Shown here piece by piece: positions 52,145 to 58,381 of a stretch of DNA of 64,000 nucleotides; the stretch's first letter is position 1, and each line of letters opens with the position of its first letter. The notes beneath the pieces are model-generated. The model made no database searches and had not been told where the DNA came from. It saw nothing but the letters and a program-made list of their open reading frames with translations. The position numbers and the translations under genes are program-made. The DNA comes from an uncultured Bacteroidales bacterium (GTDB taxonomy: Bacteria > Bacteroidota > Bacteroidia > Bacteroidales > UBA932). The stretch lies in NCBI GenBank assembly GCA_947168525.1, contig CAMVMG010000001.1, forward strand, positions 124,001 to 188,000. The letters are read 5' to 3'.

Positions 52145-52189
52145 AGCATCGGCAATACCCTGGCACATGCTCTTCGTACCTTTGGGGTC

Positions 52190-52468
52190 ATGATGCCAGA
52201 ATACCCACCCATAACTGAAATCCCTGACTATGTTTTGGGAATGAAACAACCGTCCTTCTATCCACGGCCAAAGAAAAACGAGCCCAAAGATACCGCCGCA
52301 GAGTATGTCCATCCGAATCTTGAGTGTGCATTAAGGGCGGCGAAGAATAGGGCTCGAAGGAATGGCCGATGGTTTGGACGGGAGAGTGAGAGTGGTTGTT
52401 TTTGTGTGTATGAAGGGCGGAATGTTGTGGAGAGACATATAACGAAAAAAGGAGCAGGGACCGGTTAA
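52190..52468 (+). CDS. Small unknown island protein
   Basis: A 92-residue, Pro- and Arg-rich protein (MMPEYPPITEIPDYVLGMKQ), with a basic C-terminal half that includes RAAKNRARRNGRWFGRES. No family is recognised. It is followed by a GGAGCA/TGCTCC hairpin at about 52451-52479 that may terminate its transcript. Coding status is likely but not certain. Confidence 0.45.
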   Translation: MMPEYPPITEIPDYVLGMKQPSFYPRPKKNEPKDTAAEYVHPNLECALRAAKNRARRNGRWFGRESESGCFCVYEGRNVVERHITKKGAGTG

Positions 52469-52544
52469 AGTCTGTGCTCCAATTCGATAAAAGCGCTATT
52501 GTTCGTCTGGCTCCTGCTGCTTCGGTTTATACCTTTTTACAAAT

Positions 52545-52564
52545 AATCAACCTAAAAGTTGATT
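52545..52564. promoter_or_regulatory. Palindromic operator of the toxin-antitoxin operon
   Basis: AATCAAC-N6-GTTGATT (extended to 8-base arms with T at 52544 and A at 52565). It overlaps the -33 element TTG (52559-52561), so binding of the XRE antitoxin would block the promoter. Confidence 0.7.
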
Positions 52565-52589
52565 AACTGAGATAATTGTATTACTTTTG
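52559..52589 (+). promoter_or_regulatory. Promoter of the toxin-antitoxin operon
   Basis: TTG (52559-52561), 20 bases, then TACTTTTG (52582-52589), 15 bases before the toxin ATG at 52605. Confidence 0.75.
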
Positions 52590-52604
52590 CAAAAAGTACA
52601 TGAT

Positions 52605-53156
52605 ATGAGGTTTGAAAGAATACTTGACAACGGACGGCTGTGGGCTGTGATGTATGATGGAGACGCTGTAAACATTTTGGAGAGAGTGTTTACGCAATGG
52701 AATGATTATGAATGGTTAAGAGCGTTCTTTACGAAACATGTAGAGGATTTGTCTTCCTTCTTCCATATCACGGATATAGACCGCGCTGTGTTCGATACAG
52801 TCGATGACGCCAATGATTTGGAATGCCTTATCATGGACATAGACCCGGATGCAAATCTGGATGAGTTGTTCCGGCCATTGGATAATACCAGATTGTCGGA
52901 AGTTTTGCTGGGAAGAGAAAAAGCAAAGGGGCAGTATCACACCCATGCATCCTGGCTACGGCTATATGCCATCAGACTGGAATCTGGCCGATACATCATT
53001 ACCGGGGGAGCCATTAAACTAACGGCTACCATGCAAGAGCGTGAACATACTCTGGAGGAACTCCATAAGCTAAACAAAGTACGCGACTATCTGTTATCTC
53101 AGGGTATATTTGATTACAACGGATTTGAAGACTATGATGAAGAAAGCAACGGATAA
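52605..53156 (+). CDS. Putative toxin of a toxin-antitoxin pair
   Basis: A 183-residue protein beginning MRFERILDNGRLWAVMYDGD. It resembles Bacteroidota proteins in which a RelE/HigB-like toxin core sits at both ends of the chain: an N-terminal part with LWAVMYDG and EWLRAFF, and a C-terminal LYAIRLESGRYIITGGAIKL (about 126-145), close to HigB. It overlaps the XRE gene by 23 bases, the usual order for toxin-first pairs. It probably acts as an mRNA interferase. The ATG at 52605 is set by the promoter. Confidence 0.7.
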   Translation: MRFERILDNGRLWAVMYDGDAVNILERVFTQWNDYEWLRAFFTKHVEDLSSFFHITDIDRAVFDTVDDANDLECLIMDIDPDANLDELFRPLDNTRLSEVLLGREKAKGQYHTHASWLRLYAIRLESGRYIITGGAIKLTATMQEREHTLEELHKLNKVRDYLLSQGIFDYNGFEDYDEESNG

Positions 53157-53538
53157 AGAACTCTCTGTGCTACAAAAGCATGAGGTCAAAACCAATTGGA
53201 GAGAGAAAGCCCAATGGCGACGGGAGAACCGCCGTTGGCTTCGCTATTCTGGTTTCATAGCCCTAACGGTCATGCATCGTTTGGAGGAGCTCAAAATGAG
53301 CCAGAAAGAACTTGCGGAAAAGATGAAATGTTCCCCGCAGTATGTTTCTAAACTACTTAAAGGTTCAGAGAATCTGACTTTGGACACCATCTCCAAATTG
53401 GAAGAATGCCTTGATTTGAATCTGGTCAGAAATGCATTAAGCAATGTGGACGGCTATGAGTATCATGAGTCGCCATTAAGATTTGTCGCGGAACCCGACA
53501 GTCCACTATATGGCAGCAAGAATCAAGAAGAGCAATGA
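53134..53538 (+). CDS. XRE-family antitoxin
   Basis: A 134-residue protein with an XRE helix-turn-helix at about residues 48-95 (VMHRLEELKMSQKELAEKMK, then YVSKLLKGSENLTLDTISKL). The N-terminal part is Lys/Arg/Trp-rich and may bind the toxin. It overlaps the upstream toxin gene by 23 bases. It likely neutralises the toxin and represses the operon through the palindrome at 52545-52564. It is the last gene before the right attachment site. Confidence 0.85.
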   Translation: MMKKATDKELSVLQKHEVKTNWREKAQWRRENRRWLRYSGFIALTVMHRLEELKMSQKELAEKMKCSPQYVSKLLKGSENLTLDTISKLEECLDLNLVRNALSNVDGYEYHESPLRFVAEPDSPLYGSKNQEEQ

Positions 53539-53595
53539 GACCGAACACCAAATAGATAAACCGTATAATAGTCTTCAAAAAACGGTTCGATAAAT

Positions 53596-53611
53596 GTCCC
53601 TTCACCCGCAC
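53596..53611 (+). repeat. attR: duplicated 3' end of tRNA-Leu
   Basis: GTCCCTTCACCCGCAC, exact copy of 42577-42592. Just upstream is GGTTCGA, the preceding T-arm part, here separated by the five extra bases TAAAT. Confidence 0.8.
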
Positions 53612-53619
53612 GAGCCGGC

Positions 53620-53752
53620 CTCTTCTTGTTAACAATACCTTCAAATAACAATTAATAGCCTCGAGTTGCGGTCTGTGACTTCTGAGCCAGCGTTTTTGGC
53701 CATTTTTGCGGGTACCGGTGTCGGGCGTGACTTCTGCGCCGTCACTTTTGGC
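53620..53752. repeat. 133-bp direct repeat, right copy
   Basis: Exact copy of 42850-42982 (left copy), outside the right attachment site. Confidence 0.85.
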
Positions 53753-53815
53753 TGATTTTGCGGGCGCAGGTGTCGGGCGTGACTTCCGTGCCGTCACTTT
53801 TGGCCATTTTTGCGG
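53675..53815. repeat. 52-bp tandem repeats, right array
   Basis: GTGACTTCTG (third copy GTGACTTCCG) at 53675, 53727 and 53779, again exactly 52 bases apart. The array runs into the 3' end of ispH. Confidence 0.85.
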
Positions 53816-54674
53816 CCGCCGCCACTTCCTCCAGAAGCCATTTGGGCGTGGATGTGGCTCCGCAGACGCCGACGGTCCGGGCCTCCTGCAGCCACTCTGG
53901 CAGAATGTCGGCTGCCGCACCGACCAGATAGGTACGGGGGTTCACACTCCGGCAGAGGTCGCTCAGTACTTTGCCGTTGGATGAGGAGCGGCCTGCGACA
54001 AACAGGATTACGTCGTGGGAGCGGGCGAAGGCCTGGAGTTGCTGGTGCCGGGAAGCCACCTGCGCACAAATGGTGTTGTGTACGGTGAGCCGGGCCCCGT
54101 AGCTCCGGAGCAGCTCGCAGATAGCCTCATACTCCGATGGGCTCTTGGTGGTCTGGGAGAAGATTTCCATGGGCTGGGAAAAGTCCAGCCGGCCTTCCCG
54201 GACGGCATCCTGCAGCATGGCGGCATTCTCCACCACCAGGGCGTCTCCCTGTACCTGGCCCACCAGGCCCAGGACTTCTGCGTGACCCACCCGGCCGAAG
54301 ATGATGACCTGCCCTTTTTGCCCGTCGCTGTGCAGGCGAAGGTAGGCCTCGCGGATCCGGCGCTGCAGCTGCAGTACCACCGGGCAGGTGCAGTCGGCCA
54401 GTTCGAGCTTGCGTGCCCGGGCGGCGATGTAGGTGGAGGGCGGCTCTCCGTGCGCGCGGATAAGGACGGTCTCTCCCTCCGGCACTTCGGAAATGGAGTC
54501 GATGGTGACCAGGCCCTTGGATTGGAGCCGCTCCAGCTCTGCCTCGTTGTGCACGATAGCACCCAGCGAGTACAGCGTACCGCTACCGCTGCTGAGGTAT
54601 TCTTCCGCCCGGGTGATGGCGCGGATAACCCCGCCGCAGAAGCCGGAACCCGGGTCTACCTCTACTTTCAGCAT
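53742..54674 (-). CDS. ispH: 4-hydroxy-3-methylbut-2-enyl diphosphate reductase
   Basis: Last enzyme of the MEP isoprenoid pathway, a 4Fe-4S reductase. Cluster Cys lie in GSGFCGGVIRA (Cys13), ADCTCPVVLQ (about 95), and HNTICAQVASR (about 198). VGVCGATSTPKWLLEEV ends the normal fold. The 310-residue chain then runs about 20 residues further (KMAKSDGTEVTPDTCARKIS) into the 52-bp repeat array, which supplies its stop codon. It overlaps cmk by seven bases; both are on the minus strand and form an operon. Confidence 0.93.
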   Translation of the reverse strand: MLKVEVDPGSGFCGGVIRAITRAEEYLSSGSGTLYSLGAIVHNEAELERLQSKGLVTIDSISEVPEGETVLIRAHGEPPSTYIAARARKLELADCTCPVVLQLQRRIREAYLRLHSDGQKGQVIIFGRVGHAEVLGLVGQVQGDALVVENAAMLQDAVREGRLDFSQPMEIFSQTTKSPSEYEAICELLRSYGARLTVHNTICAQVASRHQQLQAFARSHDVILFVAGRSSSNGKVLSDLCRSVNPRTYLVGAAADILPEWLQEARTVGVCGATSTPKWLLEEVAAAAKMAKSDGTEVTPDTCARKISQK

Positions 54675-55384
54675 GACAGTGCGGGAGCTTCCAGAATGCC
54701 GAACTTGCCCTGGATGAGCCCCAGGATCCAGACCAGTTCCTCGTGCAGGGTCATGTGGGTGTTGTCCATCACGTAGGCATCCGCCGCTTGGGACAGCGGG
54801 GAGGTTTCCCGGTGCGAGTCTATGTAGTCCCGCTCCTTGAGATTGGCCAGCACGTCCTCGAACACCGGCGTTTCTCCCTTGGAGAGCATCTCGTCGTAGC
54901 GGCGCTGAGCCCGGACATTTTCATCGGCCGTCATGAATATCTTGAGCTCTGCCTGGGGGAAGACGGTGGTGCCGATGTCGCGGCCGTCCATGATCACCCG
55001 CCCGCCCGCGGAGAAGGCGTGGAGTTTGTCGTCCACAAAATTGCGGACAAAGGGGATGGCGGAGACCGGACTCACGTGCGAGGACATTTCCAGGGTGCGG
55101 ATGCGGTCTTCGATGCAGCGCTCTCCCAGGAAAAGCTGCGTTTTGCCGCTGTCCCGGCGGAAGTGCAGGTCCAGCGTGCCGATGATTTCCCGGAGGGAAG
55201 GCTCGTCAATGGCCCCGTCCGGGGCGATGAGCCCCTGCTCCATGGCGGCCAGGGTTACGCCGCGGTACATGGCCCCGCTGTCCAGGTACAGGAAGGAGAA
55301 TTCACGGGCAACCATTTTGGCAAAAGTGCTTTTTCCGGTAGAGGAGAAGCCGTCTACGGCGATGATGATGTCGGGAACGTTCAT
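54668..55384 (-). CDS. cmk: Cytidylate kinase
   Basis: Phosphorylates CMP and dCMP to the diphosphates. The 238 residues hold the P-loop AVDGFSSTGKSTFAK (about 8-22), YLDSGAMYRGVTLAA (about 35), and DGRDIGTTVFPQAELKIFMTA (about 145-165). I use ATG 55384 (MNVPDIIIAVDG), since a TACATTTG box lies 20 bases upstream (55405-55412) and the five extra codons of the frame are not conserved. ispH follows with a 7-base overlap. Confidence 0.95.
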   Translation of the reverse strand: MNVPDIIIAVDGFSSTGKSTFAKMVAREFSFLYLDSGAMYRGVTLAAMEQGLIAPDGAIDEPSLREIIGTLDLHFRRDSGKTQLFLGERCIEDRIRTLEMSSHVSPVSAIPFVRNFVDDKLHAFSAGGRVIMDGRDIGTTVFPQAELKIFMTADENVRAQRRYDEMLSKGETPVFEDVLANLKERDYIDSHRETSPLSQAADAYVMDNTHMTLHEELVWILGLIQGKFGILEAPALSC

Positions 55385-55404
55385 ACTATTGTGTGTCAAG
55401 ATTA

Positions 55405-55412
55405 CAAATGTA
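55405..55412 (-). promoter_or_regulatory. -7 box of cmk-ispH
   Basis: TACATTTG on the minus strand, 20 bases before the cmk ATG. Near it, GATATTTG on the plus strand ends five bases before the response-regulator ATG at 55438. Confidence 0.65.
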
Positions 55413-55437
55413 GAAAATTTTTACGATATTTGCATCT

Positions 55438-56586
55438 ATGAAAGTGCTTATTGTTGACGACGAAAAGGCCATCCGCTATTCCCTGAAAGAAATCCTGGAA
55501 ATGGAAAATTACCAGGTAGAAACGGCAGATAACGGGGAAGAAGGCCTCCAGAAGGCGGAAAAGGAAAAATACGACGCCATTTTTTGCGACATCAAAATGC
55601 CCGGGATGGACGGTACGGAAATGCTCTCCAAACTGGTGGAGGAAGGCATCGAAACGCCCGTTGTCATGGTGTCCGGCCATGCCGATATTTCCACGGCGGT
55701 GGATTGCATCAAAAAGGGCGCCTTCGACTTCATCGAGAAGCCCCTGGACCTGAACCGGATTCTGATCACCCTCAAGAACGCCACGGACAAGGCCAACCTG
55801 GTCACCCAGACCAAAATCCTCAAGAAAAAAGTCTATGGCCAGGAGATGATTGGCCAGAGCGAGCCCATCCTCCATCTGAAAACCATGATTGAGAAAGTGG
55901 CCCCCACCCATGCCAGCGTGCTCATCACCGGCCCCAACGGCTCGGGAAAGGAACTGGTCGCCCAGGGTATCTACCAGCAGTCTACCCGTTCCATGATGCC
56001 CTTTGTGGAGGTAAACTGCGCTGCCATTCCCTCGGAACTGATCGACAGTGAGTTGTTCGGCCACAAGAAAGGTTCTTTCACATCGGCCATCCGGGACCAC
56101 AAGGGAAAATTCGAGCAGGCAGACGGCGGCACCATCTTCCTGGACGAGATTGGCGACATGTCTATGGCCGCCCAGGCCAAGGTGCTGCGGGTACTGCAGG
56201 AAAGAAAGCTTACGCCGGTGGGCGGCGACAAGGAAATCACCGTGGATGTGCGCGTGATTGCCGCCACCAACAAAAACCTCCGGGAAGAAATAGAGAAAGG
56301 GAACTTCCGCGAAGACCTGTACCACCGCCTCAGCGTCATCGTGCTCCAGGTGCCCGCCCTGGACCAGCGGAAAGAGGACATTCCCCTGCTGGTGAATTAT
56401 TTCTCGGAAAGAATCTGCGCGGAAGGCGGGAAAACCGTACGTCCGTTTACGCCGGAGGCCATCAGTCTCCTGCAGCAACGGTCCTGGCCCGGCAATATCC
56501 GGGAACTCCGCAATGTGGTGGAACGCCTGTTAATCCTGGGCGGCAACCCGGTTACCGGCTCCGATGTTCAAGACTACGTGTTTTAG
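55438..56586 (+). CDS. Sigma-54-type response regulator without an HTH tail
   Basis: A 382-residue NtrC-like regulator. The receiver domain (about 1-120) has VDDEKA, the phospho-acceptor Asp in FCDIKMPGMDG (about 52) and KKG near 100. The AAA+ domain (about 140-370) has the Walker A VLITGPNGSGKELVAQ, the sigma-54-contact loop GSFTSA in place of the usual GAFTGA, and Walker B TIFLDEIGDM. It ends right after the AAA+ lid; the C-terminal Fis-type DNA-binding domain is missing. The start MKVLIVDDE is fixed by the receiver motif and lies five bases after a -7-like box. Confidence 0.88.
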   Translation: MKVLIVDDEKAIRYSLKEILEMENYQVETADNGEEGLQKAEKEKYDAIFCDIKMPGMDGTEMLSKLVEEGIETPVVMVSGHADISTAVDCIKKGAFDFIEKPLDLNRILITLKNATDKANLVTQTKILKKKVYGQEMIGQSEPILHLKTMIEKVAPTHASVLITGPNGSGKELVAQGIYQQSTRSMMPFVEVNCAAIPSELIDSELFGHKKGSFTSAIRDHKGKFEQADGGTIFLDEIGDMSMAAQAKVLRVLQERKLTPVGGDKEITVDVRVIAATNKNLREEIEKGNFREDLYHRLSVIVLQVPALDQRKEDIPLLVNYFSERICAEGGKTVRPFTPEAISLLQQRSWPGNIRELRNVVERLLILGGNPVTGSDVQDYVF

Positions 56587-58076
56587 TCGTCCGTCTCTCC
56601 CATCATGATCACCAGCTGGTCTCCTTCCTGGAGCTTCATGCTTCCGTGGGGGACCAGGAACTTATCGTCCCGTCGCACCATGACCACGCGGATGCCGTGG
56701 GGCAGATGCAGTTCCCGCAGGTCCTGGGCGCGTTCCAGGTCCTCGGCCGTTACTACATGGTTGCGGAGCATGCCCATCTCTTCGGGAACCTCCAGGCCGA
56801 AGGTCTCTACCTCGGGTTCTTCCTCATAGCTGAGCTTGAGGATTCTGGCGGCGGGCCGCAGGCTCATTCCCTGGACCAGCAGCGACAGCAGCGTGATGCA
56901 GAAGACGATGTTGAAGATGTAGGAGGCGCCTTCCACCCTGGTGACCACTGGGTACAGGGCGAACAGAATAGGGCCGGCCCCCTTGAGCCCTACCCAGGAA
57001 ACCAGCGCCTTGGCCCGGGCCGACATGGACCGGAAAGGCAGCAGGGTGAAGAAGACGCTCACAGGGCGGGCGATAAACATCATGAACACGCCGATGAGAA
57101 GGGCCGGCAGCAGGACAGATCCCATCTCTGAAGGCCGCGCGAGCAGCCCCAGCATCAGGAACATAAGCAGTTGCATCAGCCAGGTCATGGCGTCGAAGAA
57201 CTTGAGGACATCCTTCTTGTACTGCAGTTTGTCCGAGTTGCCCACCATGATGCCCACGATGTAGAGGGTGAGCAGGCCGTTTCCGAACAGGAGGTTGGAG
57301 ATACCGTTGGAGAAGAAGGCGATGCTCAGGATAAGGATGGCGTACAGCGACGAGCTGGACAACTTGATTCTTTCCAGCACCCATTTCGCGGCCTTCCCCA
57401 GCAGGATCCCCAGTCCATAGCCGATAGCCATTTGCAGTACCAGCAGCAGGAGGGCGGAGAGACTGGCGACCATCGTGCCCTGTTCTTTGGCAACGGAGAG
57501 AAGCTGGACGATAAGGATGGTGAGGAGATAGGCCATGGGGTCGTTGCTGCCGGATTCCAGCTCCAGCAGCGGACCCAGGTTTTCCCGGAGCTGCAGGCGG
57601 CGGGTCCTGAGGACAGAGAACACGGAAGCCGAGTCGGTGGACGACAGGATGGCGGCCAGCAGGAAGCAGACGATGAGACTGGTCTGCGGAAGCCCCAGTC
57701 CGGAGCGCGTTACAAAATAGATGAACAGCCCTGTAAGGACGGTCATCAGGAGCACCCCTGCGGTAGAAAGGAGCACACCCTGCCGCATCACCGCCTGCGT
57801 TTCTTTCATAGACGTTTCCAGGCCGCCGGTGAACAGGATTACCGTCATGGCAAAGTGGCCGATGGATTCGGCCGTCTCGTAGTCCTGGAAGGTGACTCCC
57901 AGCCCGTCTGCGCCGGCCGCCATGCCCAGTAGCAGGAACAGCAACAGGGAAGGGGCGCCGAACCGGGCCCCTACCTTGGTGATGAGGATGGCAAAGAAAA
58001 CCAGTACCGAAGCCAGCAGGAGCAGGTTTTCGGCATGCAGGTTAAAGCCAAGCAGGGTGGACAGGGGAAGCATCAA
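56583..58076 (-). CDS. K+/H+ antiporter of the NhaP2/CvrA type
   Basis: A 497-residue protein with about 12 membrane helices of the CPA1/CPA2 Na+/H+ exchanger fold (GMAAGADGLGVTFQDYE near 50; LAAILSSTDSASVFSVLRTR around 140, with the Asp of the ion site) and a C-terminal TrkA_C (RCK-C) domain (about 420-495: VRRDDKFLVPHGSMKLQEGD). Such proteins expel K+ or Na+ for protons. Its start overlaps the STAS gene stop by four bases. It is convergent with the response-regulator gene, and their stop codons overlap by four bases. Confidence 0.85.
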   Translation of the reverse strand: MMLPLSTLLGFNLHAENLLLLASVLVFFAILITKVGARFGAPSLLLFLLLGMAAGADGLGVTFQDYETAESIGHFAMTVILFTGGLETSMKETQAVMRQGVLLSTAGVLLMTVLTGLFIYFVTRSGLGLPQTSLIVCFLLAAILSSTDSASVFSVLRTRRLQLRENLGPLLELESGSNDPMAYLLTILIVQLLSVAKEQGTMVASLSALLLLVLQMAIGYGLGILLGKAAKWVLERIKLSSSSLYAILILSIAFFSNGISNLLFGNGLLTLYIVGIMVGNSDKLQYKKDVLKFFDAMTWLMQLLMFLMLGLLARPSEMGSVLLPALLIGVFMMFIARPVSVFFTLLPFRSMSARAKALVSWVGLKGAGPILFALYPVVTRVEGASYIFNIVFCITLLSLLVQGMSLRPAARILKLSYEEEPEVETFGLEVPEEMGMLRNHVVTAEDLERAQDLRELHLPHGIRVVMVRRDDKFLVPHGSMKLQEGDQLVIMMGETDD

Positions 58077-58378
58077 TCTTCGATCTGGAACAGGTTCAGG
58101 AAACCTGTCATCATGAAGACGGTGCGGATCTCTTCATTCATTCCCCGGACAATCACGTTTCCGCCCTTGGCCATGGAGGCCTTGCGCAGGGTAAGGAAAA
58201 TGCGCAGTCCTGAGCTGGAAATATACTCCAGTTGGTTGCAGTCCAGGATAATGGTGCCGCTGGCATTCTCCTGCAGGGGTTCCAGGGTTTTGGCCACTTC
58301 CTGCGAGGCAGGGGTGTCCAGACGGCCAATCAGCTGGACCGTCGTCACTTTGTCTTGTCTGGTGATATTTACTTCCAT
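58073..58378 (-). CDS. STAS-domain anti-sigma factor antagonist
   Basis: A 101-residue STAS protein of the SpoIIAA/RsbV type. The region LDCNQLEYISSSGLRIFLTL (about 48-67) holds the phosphorylated Ser (in the SSSGLR motif). Unphosphorylated antagonists bind an anti-sigma kinase such as RsbW. The upstream gene encodes both an RsbW-like kinase and a SpoIIE-like phosphatase in one chain, so this protein is its likely substrate. Gene spacing is three bases upstream and minus four downstream. Confidence 0.88.
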   Translation of the reverse strand: MEVNITRQDKVTTVQLIGRLDTPASQEVAKTLEPLQENASGTIILDCNQLEYISSSGLRIFLTLRKASMAKGGNVIVRGMNEEIRTVFMMTGFLNLFQIED

Positions 58379-58381
58379 AAT

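Larger units (their letters stand above)
42577..53611. mobile_element. Genomic island at tRNA-Leu, about 11 kb
   Basis: Bounded by two exact 16-base copies of the tRNA 3' end. It has a leftward operon (integrase-arm/DUF1653 chimera, PD-(D/E)xK, beta-CASP hydrolase, small protein, HAD) and a rightward set (DnaE-like, zinc-ribbon protein, nucleases, deiminase-like enzyme, unknowns, toxin-antitoxin). The genes are visibly AT-richer than the flanks. Only the arm domain of an integrase is left, so the island is probably not self-mobile now. Confidence 0.75.

Noticed and set aside
53426-53920. 165-codon minus-strand gene over the right repeat array
   Set aside because: It consists of the repeat translation, overlaps the XRE gene antisense and the ispH end, and has no family features.
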